Shown: piece by piece, positions 24,401 through 36,107 of the stretch
Layout: each line of letters starts with the position of its first letter
Numbering within the stretch: position 1 is the first letter of the stretch
NCBI GenBank assembly: GCA_022496185.1
Contig: WTXG01000160.1
Location: 1-64,000, forward strand
Direction: 5' to 3'
Source of the DNA: Multifurca ochricompacta
Taxonomy: Eukaryota; Basidiomycota; Agaricomycetes; Russulales; Russulaceae
DNA length: 64,000 bases
Made by a program: the position numbers and the translations under genes
The notes under the pieces: generated by a model
The model's input: the letters and a program-made list of their open reading frames with translations, nothing else
The model's database searches: none
What the model was told of the DNA's origin: nothing

Positions 24401-26158
24401 GCATTCATCGAGGGCATCCACGATAATATAGATCGGCGGTTGTCCCGGATATTTCAACATCTTGACCAGACATTCAGCCATGGCGTGGTGATTGGGCTGC
24501 TGCGACCCAGCGTCGTGGTCAGAATACAGGTTCGAAAGGATGTTGTAGCAAACATCGGATTTGGCACAGAGTTGGGCAAGAAGGGAAGAGAGTAAGCCGC
24601 GGAGATCCTGCTTTGCGGTATCCCTGAAATCGAAATAGAAATATGCCGTCAAAGCTAAACCGGCGTCGCGTAAACGCTTGACCTCTTGAATAATAGTGGA
24701 GCTGGTTCACAATCAGAATGCACTATAAGAATTGGTAGTAAGTCTTGGACTTACCAAAGGATACTCTTTCCTGAACCCGCTATAGAATTGAGGAGGGGGG
24801 AGGGACTATTGGTCAATGAAAAGAAAAACCGAACTTTTAAAAAAACACGTACGTTTTCCATGAACCCATAACAGGGAACCAGTCATTTTCCACTTTTCAA
24901 ATGTAATGCCTTGGGTGAACCACTCTGCAGTTCCGTCGTGGTGATCGTCACACGCAATGTTATGGTTTTTCGACGGATCTGGAGGGGAAAGCCAACTTCG
25001 GACTTCTTTTTGTAGCTGGTCGCCTATGGGACACGTTCAGAGTTCATGACCACGAAGGATACAGGACAACGGACGTTTCATTTTATTGATCTCATTTGTC
25101 GCTTCTTGCAGAGTAACTGGAAAACGTTGTCAGCTCAAGAGACCTTAGTTCTCCGACACAAGTCGAACATACCCAAAGTCTGCCGTATGCCATCCGTTGA
25201 TCCCTTTCCGTCTAATTGAAAAAACAGCTCAATCGACGATTGGCAGCCAACGGAAAAAAATCCTGCGTACCATCCATGACAACCTTGAGATTATTCACAA
25301 GACCATGAACAACCCCCAGGGTCTGCGCTACCGTCATCCTTGCCTCCTCCTGAGTGAGTCGGTCCAACCTCTGTAACACAGCCTCAATATCATTCTCCCC
25401 CAACAGCTTCTTTGCAAATTTCTCTGGGCCACGTTGAATGATGAGGATTATGTGCCATGAAGGATTCACTTACTGAACCGTCCTTGTTTGATCTGTTTCG
25501 TCGCCAGGGCGAGCACGGAGAGCACTTCGACCATTATCTTAACGATTACATCGGCCATCGCAGGATTGAATGGGATTTCGGTATAAATGTGGAGACGTTT
25601 GAGGAAACTTCCGACGCATTCAAAGAGGTCAAGCAGAGCGTCGTAACTCGAACTGACACCACCAGCAGCCTTGATATACCAGGACATCATAAAGGATCCC
25701 GTTGGAGATATGGATACACGTTACTTACCGCAAGGAGGACGTCTATGCCGACGAAGATTGCTTTTGCAGGTTGGAAGGGTACCTGTGTTTGCCAAAAAAA
25801 AACGTGAGGGGAGGGGGGGGGGAATACTGGACGAAAAAACCCCAAGACTCACCAAACTAACGGCCTCACCAAGAAAACCAGAAAACGCATGAACGACCTT
25901 CACCACGGGGTTAAGCCAGTCGATCAATTTCCGATTTCCGTCTCGATAGTCTTTAAATTCCTTGACTTTTACTTTGAGAAGGTCAAGGACGGCATCAGAA
26001 GAATCACCACATTTATGGAGGTCGTCCAGGAAAGGACTTCCTTCTTTTGTGAGATCGATTCCGGTCTGCTTGACGTAGTCATCTAACGCATCTAGGATCA
26101 ATCGAAAATTAGCAGAAGATATTGTCGTAGTCGTCGTCAAAGACATTTTAAAAAGCAC
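21413..26158 (-). CDS. Goodbye-NACHT-ankyrin NLR-like protein 2
   Basis: Paralogue of the gene at 13455 with the same domain order and intron positions. The start is at 26158, or at an in-frame ATG at 26146 (MSLTTTTT). Features: Goodbye-type N-terminus (FRLILDALDDYVKQTGIDL), NACHT Walker A GK-PGSGKSIL across an intron, Walker B IIVDALDECP, CVTSRPE, then ankyrin repeats with a linker before the last five units. Frame breaks are more numerous than in copy 1: about 24325, 24023, 23665, 23494, 23408, 23335, and several in 22430-22640. Most are missing single bases when compared with copy 1. If real, the gene is dead; if they are assembly errors it may be functional. Function inferred only by family: signal-sensing STAND NTPase. 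Confidence 0.75.
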
Positions 26159-26596
26159 GGTGGCAGAGCCGTCGTTGGTGTGGATGGGCCCTGCACACCT
26201 TGCATGTACTACCCTTGGCCGGGTGTACAGCCCCCTTCCCTAGTGATTGATGCGCATGATAGACGCTGTACGCGCTTGATAATGTGAAGAACTGAGAAAA
26301 CAGAGGTTGAGTACGCTCGAACTCATTCCCGCCCCACCCCGCTCCTCTCCTCCTCCTCCAATAACAACAACAACGATGGCGACAGCGACAACAACGACGG
26401 TATCGACAAAGTATGAGTTTTTTAAATTGAAAATAAAAGGGGAGAATTGTGTCAGAGGAAATCGAGTGAAGGACCTACTAATCCTATTCTCCTCCACACA
26501 CATTTGTGTTTATTCAATAAAAAAAAAAAAGTACACAAAAAACCCTTTTTTTCTTCCTCTTCCTTCTAGCATAAAAATAATACCTTGAAATCACAC
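26159..26596. other. Promoter region of NLR2
   Basis: Sequence between the NLR2 start and the stop of the oxononanoate synthase-like gene. It contains simple CAA/CGA-rich repeats (26350-26410) and a poly-A stretch (26519-26531). No gene. Confidence 0.4.
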
Positions 26597-28678
26597 TTAC
26601 AACTTTGATTGCAAAAGCCTTCTCCCTTCTCCACCCTCACTACCACTACACATCATCACATCCTTCTCCTCCTCCTCTTTTTCCTCAATCCGAACTCGGC
26701 TCCGCCCAACCTCTTCTTCTTGAACAACAACACCAACACCCTCTTCCCGCACCACCCCAACCGCCCATCCAACAGCGGCAGAAACGAGCGCATCCAACTC
26801 CTCACGCGTATTCCCCGCATGTATACACACCCTTACTCGATCCGTTCCCTTCGGTACCGTAGGCCAACTGATCGGTCGGGCATTCAGGCCGTGTTCCAAG
26901 AGGTGCGCCGACAGGGCCCGCGCATGGGGAGTGAGGAGCGGTACGATTGGCGTCGGGAGCTCTCGCATCTTTCCGAATGGAGATAATGAGGGTGATTCGC
27001 GAGGATGGTGATGGGAGGGAGGGAAAGGATGTGAGACGGAACGGATGACATGACGAGAGAAGCGCGGAGACGATCTTGGAAGTATGTCGAGTGTTCAAGA
27101 ACTTGAGTCGCTAACTATGTGTGCAAGTCATTTTTAAACTTTTCCTCTTTTTTTTTCAAGGGGGGTGGGGTAAAGGGAGTTCAAGAATTACCTTTTCTGC
27201 TGTGCCGTCTTCGAGGAGGTCAAACGAACACGATGCAGCAATAACAGCAGCATTGCTGAGAGCGGTCGTGTAGATGAACGGTCGGGCGTAGTTGAGTAAA
27301 TAATCGCGTATCAACGTGTTCGTCAATAAAACCGCTGCGTATGCGTAAACACAACCAAAAATAAAAATAAAAAAAATCAGTACGGTAACTCGTCGTTCAA
27401 CCAAAAAAAAAAAGGACGCGACGCACCACCCGAGGCTGCGAGGGCTTTGCCAAACGTGTGCAATCGAGCGAGCACGCGATCTTCCAGACCGAGCATAGCA
27501 ACCAATCCACGACCGCCAGGACCATAAATCCCCGTCGCGTGAGCCTCGTCGACAATCATGTGTGCGTTCCCCTCAGGAAATACCTCCTCCATCACGTCGA
27601 GCATCTCGCGGAGGGGCGAAACGGTCCCATCCATGCTGTACACACTCTCGACGGCAACAAAGATGCTTCTGCTACTGCTCCGATCGCCTTTTCCCTCGCG
27701 TTTGAGGGATTCGAGGGCTGTGCGTAAGGCTCGAACGTCATTATGCGCAAATGCGCGGCGTGAGCGCGAGGCAGAGGCAGAGGCAGAGGCAGAGGCAGAG
27801 GCAGAGGAATGACGATGACGATGATGACGATTATCACCATCGTCGTCATTTTTGGGGAGACGAGAAGCGCGCATGCCATCATGCACAGAAGCATGTATGG
27901 CAACGTCGTAAAGGACGACGTCGCCCGGTTGTGGGACGCATGCGAAGAAGCTAGCGTTGGCGTCGAAGCCCGAATTGAACAGGAGGGCAGCTGGTGAACG
28001 GAAGGCGTGGGCGAGACGGGTCTCCAAATGAGCGTGGGCGGAGTTGTGCACGAGCAAGCGAGAACCGCCGGATCCGAGGATGGAAGGTGAGGCCGTTAGC
28101 GCCGAAAGGACGCGGGCACGGAGGAGGGGAGAGGTAGAGAGGGAGAGGTAGTCATTGGAGGAGAAGTCGGTTGGAGGACGTGGGTGAGAACGAGGAGGCC
28201 GGGCAGGAGGCGGTGGTGATAGTGGTGAAGGCGGTAGGTGTGGAAGTGGGAGCGGAAGTGGGAGCGAGAAGGAGAACGGGAAAGGGGTTGGGGTTGATGC
28301 AGAAGCAGCAGAAACAGGAGAAGCAAAAGCGGTTGCGGAGGTAAAGGTGGAGGTGGAATCGGAACCGGACTCGGAATTTGAACCGGAACCGGAATCGGCA
28401 CTGGAAATGGTATTGACCATTACGACGGTGGTGGTGGCGGTGATAGTCGTAGTAGTAGTCGTGATATCGGCTACGGTGGACTCGGAAGTCTCAGTACTTG
28501 TCTCGGTCTCGGTGTCAATCCTAGTATTGGTATTGGTATTGGTATTGGTATTGGTGGTGGTGGCGGTAAGGGCAAAAGGGGAAACGATGGAAAGGGTTGG
28601 CGAGGGGAGACGACGTCGTATGTTTCGTTCTTCTCGCGAGGCGAGCGCAGCAGTGAGTTTTTGAGCGAGAACGGACAT
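26597..28678 (-). CDS. 8-amino-7-oxononanoate synthase-like (alpha-oxoamine synthase)
   Basis: PLP-dependent alpha-oxoamine synthase. Exons: 27427-28678, 27192-27334, 26597-27114. Seen: 'DFSSNDYLSLS' substrate loop, 'LGSGGSRLL', 'FNSGFDAN', 'DEAHATGIYG' with the PLP-contacting Asp and His, and 'TFGKALAASGG' with the Schiff-base Lys, then 'RPFIYTTALSNA' after the first intron and a C-terminal 'VRVCIHAGNTREELD'. These fit BioF (pimeloyl-CoA or -ACP plus L-alanine to 8-amino-7-oxononanoate, biotin pathway) better than ALA synthase or serine palmitoyltransferase. A Ser/Thr/Pro-rich N-terminal insertion of about 130 residues and an (SA)n insert encoded by a hexanucleotide repeat are unusual. The frame changes once between about 26980 and 27040, in a variable linker; this could be a base error or an unrecognised intron. 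Confidence 0.75.
27768..27808. repeat. Hexanucleotide repeat (gaggca)n inside a gene
   Basis: About six to seven copies of gaggca on the plus strand encode alternating Ala-Ser on the minus strand within the oxononanoate synthase-like protein, next to a CGT/ATG-rich stretch encoding Asp/His residues. The insert sits in a loop between conserved blocks. Confidence 0.8.
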
Positions 28679-30075
28679 GGGTTTAGTCGCCTTGCCCCCG
28701 CTGCCCAAAATTTGCAAAAAAAAGTCCTAGTCGTAGAACAACTTTTGTTAGTAAATTTATTAGGTTTTAAAGCGATATACTCACTCTTTCGTGGTTCACG
28801 GATAAAAATGAAAAGTCGAAAAGTATTGGGGAATTGGGGAAAGCCGTCCCCTTCCCTCCCCCCAGGTTCCTCCAGCTCCCTCCCTCTACCAGCCCTCCAT
28901 TTCGAATCCCGTCCTTTATCCCCTTAGGTGAGATGGTAGCGCCCAAAAAATTGATCATGAGCCCAGCGGCATGCTCTCGGTCAGATAACGTACGCCACCG
29001 GCATCACAGTGTTGGTTGGGTTGGAAAATTGAATCTAAACAGGGTCATCAATTCACGTTCACTCGCAGGAACGTAGTTTTGATTGAATGTATGCGTGTAT
29101 GCGTGTATGGTTAATTAAAGTTCTCGCTTGCCGAGTTGACCATCTCACCGGACCGGACTGGACCGCATTATTATTATATCCAATCCAATCCATTCATTAT
29201 CCAGAGTAAGGTAAAGGGCCAGCAAAACAAAAAAGTAAAAAAACTCGTGGTCTATGGCCACATGCGACAACAATATACGATTACAGACAAGCGGTACAGA
29301 CCCCCCATTTCCCCTCTTCAACAAAAGAGGTGTTTTATAGGGCCTACTACATATATATGGTAAATGGCTAATCGGAGGCTAGAACGACAACGACAAGAGG
29401 TGTGGTAGGCTTTGAAACTAGTGTACATATATGACAAAGATGATGGATGGATAGATGGATGGATGGACGGATGATGGATAGATAGATAGATAGGTAGATG
29501 AGGGGAAAAAAGAACCAAGGCGAGGATTGGATGCCTTAGGGAATTATTACGATTCGATATATGTTCTGTGTGTTTCGAAGAGAACACCTGAGGAGCAGGG
29601 ATTTGAGGAGGGGAGGGGGGGTTGGCGAAAACACTTCAAGTGCAGCCTATACATGAGAACAAAAGGGAAGAGACAAGTCAAGTCCATGTGAGAAAAGAGA
29701 GAAGGCGGAGGCGGAGGCGGAGGTGGAGGTGGAGTAGACATGGAAGGGAAGCAGCCTGTATATGGTGACGGCGGACCGAGATGGTAGGAGGTGGGGGATG
29801 GGGGTGAAGATGAAGATGAGGATGAGGATGAGTATGAGTATGATGGAAGAGGAAGGGAAGGAGAAGGAGGATTGATGAACCCATCCCACCCCCTTTCGAT
29901 CACCATTCGCTATTGGTTGTTCCTGTGAGCTCCTGTACACGTGTGCCGCCGTACGTCTCCCCGTCTGTAAAGATGTAGTTCATTGGGTAGACCCCTCTTT
30001 CATTCTCCAAAAAAATAAATAAATAAATAAACCTCTCGCGTTTGCCGCACCAAACCAAAGAAAAATAGACGTGGT
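28679..30075. other. Intergenic with simple repeats
   Basis: No gene supported. Contains GATG/GATA repeats (29439-29495), GGAGGC/GGAGGT repeats (29706-29733) and GATGAG repeats (29805-29842). Open frames on the minus strand here are proline/serine-rich translations of these repeats. Confidence 0.5.
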
Positions 30076-30970
30076 TTAGTGAGCAGCATTAAAGTCGATC
30101 CATTCAACACGAAACTGGTGCCAGTCGTCGTCCAAACCAGACCCGTCCTCATCCTCGTCGTCATCAGATGAGGAAGCGGATTCCCATACGCCACCTTCAA
30201 GGACCGAGCGGTGAGGGTGATGGTGAGCGGGTAACATCGTCTGCAAGGACACGCGTCGTTGTTGCTCGCGTTGATTATGATGGGTTTCGCTCGATCGCGA
30301 CGGAGTGGGGAGTGGTCGTGGGGGAGACGGAATGTCATCCTGCTGCTCCTTCATATAAGCCGGGGTCGGTAACGTGACGATGATCGTGGCCTTGCGGTCA
30401 ACCTTGTGCAAATAAGGATCCACGCGCTCGTCCTCCTCCCTATCCATGCATATCACACAAGGTCAGATGGAGGTGTCACGAGGTGGAATATATATATAAT
30501 GACTCACTCTGAGAGGGTAGAAGTCGCGTTGTACACGTGAGTACTCCAATCCCATATCCGCACATCCAGCGATGCTTCTTCAACGACACTACCTGACAAC
30601 GATCGTTGGTGTGTTGGCAGTTTGGATTTGGCGTCGTTGTCGTCGTTGTTGTCGTCGTCGCTGTTGTGGTTAGAATTCGTATCCGCGGCTAAGGACTCCT
30701 CATTCCGCGGGGAAGGTGACGAGTGGGCCATAGCCTCGTAGGGAAATGAAAAGTTTTCCAAGAAGAAGAGACCTTGTTGCCATGCGCTGAAACCATACAT
30801 GCCTTTCCCTCGTGATCAGGGGTGGATGATGAGCTGGTGGAAGAGGATGAAAGGATGGAGGGGGACAAGTGAGAGGAGGAGGAAGATCTCCGGCCCTTGC
30901 GCCGGGACTCGATAACGCGTAGTCCAGCAGTGAAAAGGTTCGAGTAGTCAGTAGTATGAAACAAATTCAT
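30076..30970 (-). CDS. Unrecognised conserved-looking protein
   Basis: Two exons, 30508-30970 and 30076-30439, joined by a 68-bp intron (GTGAGT...GATAG) that keeps an acidic frame (STLSE|EEDERVDPYLHKV). The start chosen is MNLFHTTDYSNLF; an upstream ATG at 31027 is in frame. Seen: a basic patch (RRKGRRSSSSS), a compact segment 'GMYGFSAWQQGLFFLENF', 'RIWDWSTHVYNATST', and a low-complexity C-terminus ending FRVEWIDFNAAH. No domain is recognised. One base appears missing near 30802 between DHEGK and GMYGF. The aromatic-rich segments look like real coding sequence. Confidence 0.55.
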
Positions 30971-32717
30971 GATGATATGAACACGTGGTGTGGGTGTTGT
31001 TGACAGCACGGGAGAGAGGTGGCCCAATGTTGGGGAAGAAAGGGAAAAGACGAAAGCAGGTTGAAAGGGAAAGTAGAAAAGGAAATGAACAAAAAAAAAG
31101 TCCGAAAGTACTTTGTACTTAAGTACAATAATCGTACGAAAGGTGGGAAGAAGAGAGAGAACAATAAGGGAGCGTAATGGGATGAGCGAGGATAGATGGA
31201 TGTTCTCTTATAACCATTATGGTTAAGCGGCGTCTATGGACAAAAATGGAAAGTGGGAAATTAAGAGACGGGACAGGGTAACAGTAACAGGGACAGGGGA
31301 AGAAGACAGGACAGGACAGGACAGTGAGCCACGCGAAAGATTACATTACAATAAGGAGAAGAAGAAGAAGAAGAGAAGGATCATTATTATCACCAAATAT
31401 CGTCGTCGGTCGTCGGTTGGTTGATTGGTTGTTGGGTTGGGTTGATTTGCCATGCCATTGCCATTACATTTACATTTGCCGGTCCTCGGTTGTTCGGACT
31501 GTCCTCAGATTTCCGATTCTAATTTAAAATTATCATCTCTCTGATATCAATTGGACTGGACTGAACTGGACTATACCGGACTGTACTGGACTGACTGAAC
31601 AACTGAACTTGATTGAACTATTCAATCCGATCTCGTAGGTCAGATACAGTTCAGCAACACCAAGCCACAGGCCACAAAGTCACAAGCTGCAACAGCAACC
31701 CCTTCTTCAGCCATCGTTGTCGTTATGAACCGCCTATGATGGTGTTACTGACTTCGGAGTATATCCTTTTTAGAAGTTATTTATTTTCTCTCTCGTCCGT
31801 TCCGAAGAAAGAAAGGAAGCCTATGGGTCCGGAGAGGGAAGGCGGAACAGCGGTGAAGCCCACGGCTTACGGCACAGACTAAGGACAAGTCACCTGTTCA
31901 CTGTTCCTTCCACCGCTCGCCTTCTTCGCCTTCGCATTCGCCTTCACCTTCGCCTTCTCATCCTCTCCTCCTTTTGGTCTATTTTATTATTTTTATTTTT
32001 ATTTTACCATCAGTTACATCGACATTCGACATCATCATCGAGCCGTATTCTATCGTATCCGCTGTAACCAAATATAGTGATTGATTGATATCAATGGGAG
32101 TCCGGTCCGGTGGTTTGTCTAGTTGGCGTTTGGCGTTGGCTGTTGGCGGGTTTCTGTCCTTCTGTCCGGAAACGGGTAAGAACTAAGGGTGGGGTAAGGG
32201 TGAGGGTGAGGGTAAGGGTGGGGGTGAGAGTGAGATGTGAGATGTGAGATGTGAGGGGTAAAGCAAGGGCAGGGTTGAGTCAGGCAGGATCGAGCTGGTT
32301 AACCCAATTACATGTGTTCCATAGCAATGACCGCAATGTGATATTGATGGCATGGAATTGAGCTCGTTAGATGGGTACAGTAGTACTACTCGAGAGAGAG
32401 AGCATGCTTAAGGGGTGGTGTTAATCTAATCGATTCTAATCGACAGATTTGAGACGATGAGACGCTAGACTTTACAAGACAAGACCTACTGAGGGCTACA
32501 CTCACGCTCACCACTCACCACTCACCACTCACCACTCGCACACACACTCTCCCACGCTCCACCCACCGACTCTCCACAAGCACGTGAAATTTCATGTGTT
32601 AACCCCGCCTCCCGCCAACCCACATCCGTTCACGTTCACATTCACTCACTCACTCGCTCACTTCTTAATCTACACTTACCACTCGTCCCTCATCCCATCA
32701 TTATCCCCAAGCTAGTC
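30971..32717. other. Long divergent intergenic region
   Basis: Separates the unknown minus-strand gene and the kinase on the plus strand. Shows many short-period repeats: 'ggactggactgaactggact' near 31553, G-rich 'gggtaagggtgagggtgagg' near 32195, 'gtgagatgtgagatgtgaga' near 32235 and 'caccactcaccactcaccac' near 32512. No coding sequence recognised. It presumably holds both promoters. Confidence 0.5.
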
Positions 32718-34580
32718 ATGTCATCTTCCTTCAAGATATCGTCTTCATTATGGGACAAGGTCCACCATTTTGCTTCTTTCCCTCAGACGGGTGGTAAGTT
32801 TTCTACTCCGATTCTCCATCTCTCTCTCTCTCATTTCATTTTTTTTCTTTCCCTCCCGCACATGTCAACACCGGTGGTTTTTTCTTCATTTTTTCAGTAT
32901 CTTTACAACAAATGGTTCGATTCGGGCAGAATCCTAGTCAGGGGACTTTGTTAAGGGCTAGTCAGTTCCTCCTCGGTATGTCCCGCTTTGTCCCTATTGG
33001 CGCCCATTTCCACTTTCCCCACTCGACACCTCCGCTGACCCTCTTACTATTATTGTTACTCTTACTGTTACTCTTATTGACGTACGATCAGAGGAGCTAC
33101 CAGTGAGATTGGCCCACCGTGCAAAAGAACTTGATGAACTTCCTCACAATTTAAGTAACATGCCGTCCATTCAAAAGGTCAAAAACTGGTACGCCCAGTC
33201 ATTCGAGGTGCGCCGCCACTCCACCGTTCCAATGGAGTGATTCTCTCTCTCTTCTTCTCTGAGATTAATCGCACGACATCTCAGGAACTCATCAACTTCT
33301 CTCCCGTCCCCCTCTCATCGGACCTCCGCACCGCGCTGAACCAAGGCGACATCTCACTCCCCGAGTCGACACCAAACCCCTCCTTCGACGAGGACGCGTA
33401 CTTCCGCAGTGGTGATGGGAATGGTTACGCTAACGGAATTACTTCCAAGAGAGGCAGGCTCCGAATACCTATCGACAAGCGGTCAGGGATATCAATCTCT
33501 CTCTCTTTACGGAAATTACGGGTGGCTGATGCTCAACGGCTCTCTCCTCTTAGGTATTACGCAAGGGCTACAAACACCGAATGGCCCCCTGAGGTTTATG
33601 ATTACAACAAGCGTTTCACCAAGACGCTCGAAGCCATCAAGAGGCGTCATGACCCCACAGTGACCACTGTCGCTCAGGGCGTACTCGAGTGGAAACAGCA
33701 CCAAAAGGCGCGGGATATTGGACTCGACGTCCAGGCGTGGCTCGACCGTTTCTACATGTCTCGAATTGGCATTCGTTTTTTGATTGGCCAGCGTGGGTTC
33801 ATATCTCTTGCCGCAACTTTCGTTCTCCAGTCTTTCTCACAACCTCTGTGTTTTTTTTTTATTTGAAAAAATAAAAAAAACTGCACCGTAGATGTGGCGC
33901 TTAATATCCTTAGTCCACACTCTGACTACGTCGGGATTATTTGCACTCGTGCCGTAAGTTTTTTTTTTTCTTTCTAAACCCAAAATCGTTATCACCTCCT
34001 TGTCCACGGTCCTGACAAAACCCCCGCGCATATACAGAACGTACATGATATCGTTCATGAAGCGATCGAAAACGCTCGGTTTGTGTGCGAGGAACATTAC
34101 GGCATGTTTAAAGGCCCACCGGTACAGCTGATCTGCCCCAGCGACCTGCACTTTGCGTACGTGCCCGGCCACCTGTCGCACATCTGCTTTGAGCTTCTCA
34201 AGAACTCTCTCCGAGCTGTCGTTGAACGATACGGTCATGAGAAGGAGGACGCGATCCCACCTATCAAGGTGATCGTCGTGGAGGGAAAGGAGGACATCAC
34301 GATCAAGATCTCGGACGAAGGGGGCGGGATTGCACGTAGCGCGATACCGCTCATATGGACATACATGTACACCACTATGGAAGGTCAACACATCGACCAG
34401 GATTTTCAAGCAAGCGATTTCAATGCACCGATGGCGGGATTCGGGTACGGTTTACCCCTGTCTCGACTGTATGCGAGATACTTTGGAGGCGATTTACGTC
34501 TGATTTCGATGGATGGATTTGGAACGGATGTTTACATTCATCTTAATCGTCTTTCTAGCAGTCGTGAGCCTTTGCCGTAG
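32718..34580 (+). CDS. Mitochondrial PDH/BCKDH kinase
   Basis: Eight-exon gene read without frame breaks. The start ATG at 32718 gives MSSSFKISSSLWDKV, followed after a short intron at 32794 by 'LQQMVRFGQNPSQGTLLRAS'. The N-terminal four-helix bundle is followed by the GHKL ATPase: N box 'ELLKNSLRAVVERY', G1 'DEGGGI', G2 'GFGYGLPLSRLYARYFGG' and the ending 'DVYIHLNRL'. Donors are GTAAGT, GTATGT, GTGCGC, GTCAGG, GTGGGT and GTAAGT. The family phosphorylates the E1-alpha subunit of pyruvate dehydrogenase or of branched-chain ketoacid dehydrogenase in the mitochondrial matrix, switching it off; which of the two cannot be told here. The C-terminus lacks a long tail, ending SSSREPLP. Confidence 0.9.
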
Positions 34581-36107
34581 TAGGGAGGGGGGAGGGGGAG
34601 GGGGAGGAGTAAGGGGGAGGAGTAAGGGGGTGAGGGGTGACATCCAGCTCCCGTCGCCGTCCATCATTGTCCCCCCTCCTCTTTTTTCTTTTCATTCCAC
34701 CCGGATGTGATATGATGAATAATGTTGTTAAGGGGTTGGGGGGGATGTTTTAACAAACTATTGTACTTTGTTTCACTCTTCGCGTTCGCGTCGCGCTTTC
34801 ACAAACCGCCAAAAAAAACTCGATTATTTTACATTTACAGTGCGTCACCCACGGGAAGGGTAGGGGAGGAGGGGAGGAGAGTATTACCTTCCTCTCTTTT
34901 TCTTTTTTTCTTTTTTACATACGCAGAAGCACACATATATCACTTTACTGTCTGCCACAATTACAATGTGTTTTTATTATTATAATAATTGAAACACACC
35001 AGTGAACATATTGTCAAAAATGGAAAAATTATCTAGTTTAGGCGATCTGGTCTTTTTTTTTGAATTCGACTTTATTACGCGCATGCAAGGCTGTACCTAG
35101 CTACTACATTGTACATAGTAACTACTACAGGGTTGAACAAAAAAGAGAAAAACCTGGTCAGGTAGAGAGTACACTACCAAAGTGAAAACCTGAAGGTAAA
35201 AATGTAAGGTAAAGGCCCAAGACAGGGGCAAGGCAGGCCTGTCACCAGTAGTGACAAGTTAAGGAGTGTCAAGGGGAAGTGAAAAGTCGACTCCACTTCT
35301 ATCTTCTTCTTTTGTTCTTTAGTATCAGTAGCTACATTGTTCCCTGAAGTGGCCGCGCGATTAAGCGCCGTCCCGCAAGCGCGTAATAAAGTCGATTCCA
35401 AAAAAAAGAAAAAAAAAAAAAAAAAAAGGGTGGGAAGCGAAAGAAACCAGACCACTTATCAGAGGCCTGATTCCCCAGCCAGCCAGCTCATCCCGGCTCT
35501 ACAAAGGTCACTGTTCCGAAATGGGCATGAAAGTAGTCCGGGATCCACTGGAGGAAGAGGAAGAGGAGGTGGTGGTGGTGGAAAAAAAAAAAAAGAAAAG
35601 AGACATTGTCAGAGTCAAGTGAGGTGGGCCAAGGGAGAAGTGTTAATGCCCACTTCCCACACGGGTAGCCACAAAACGAAGGGCAGGAAAGAATGAGATG
35701 GGCAAAGGTAGCCCGGATGACGTTGTCGCAAGGACAGAATGAAGCGGATTTGGGGTAGGATGGGAGTGGAACCCGTTCGGTGTAGTAACTCAGCGAGATG
35801 AAGCCATGGTCAGTGGCCAGTGGCAAGGCTGAAGAAGGTGGTGTGGCGTGAGAATTAGGCGATCTTGATCGAAAACTCCTATAGTTATGTACTTGAACTT
35901 GAAATTGGCCAACATCGTTATTTCCCATTCCTACGCCTCCGCCATGATGTTCAGAAATCTTGTTTTCATGGATGTTTTTCCCATCCAAAAAATCAAAAAG
36001 ATCTCTCTATTCAGACGAAGCCACCACAACAGACATCATCAATATTAGCTACAAAAGCCCCAGTTGCTCCCGCTTCATCCACATCCCCCAACATCAACAT
36101 CTCATCC
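34581..36107. other. Intergenic, low-complexity
   Basis: G-rich repeats just after the kinase stop (34585-34640), poly-A at 35400-35426 and a GGA/GGT repeat near 35550-35582. Open frames here, including a 166-codon minus-strand frame at 35488-35988, show no domain and cross the repeats. The right end should carry the promoter of the flavoprotein gene. Confidence 0.45.

Noticed and set aside
13455..26158. Calling both NLR genes pseudogenes
   Set aside because: Same type of single-base loss affects COA6 and other essential genes, so sequence error is at least as likely.
29547..29906. Minus-strand Pro/Ser-rich open frame
   Set aside because: Produced by GGAGGC and GATGAG simple repeats; likely 3' flank of the gene at 30076.
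32189..32255. Telomere-like G-rich repeat (gggtaagggtgaggg)
   Set aside because: Units vary (gggtaa, gggtga, gagtga) and are not TTAGGG arrays; it is an ordinary simple repeat inside a gene-rich block.
35488..35988. 166-codon minus-strand open frame
   Set aside because: Overlaps simple repeats and the promoter side of the flavoprotein gene; no motif and poor composition.
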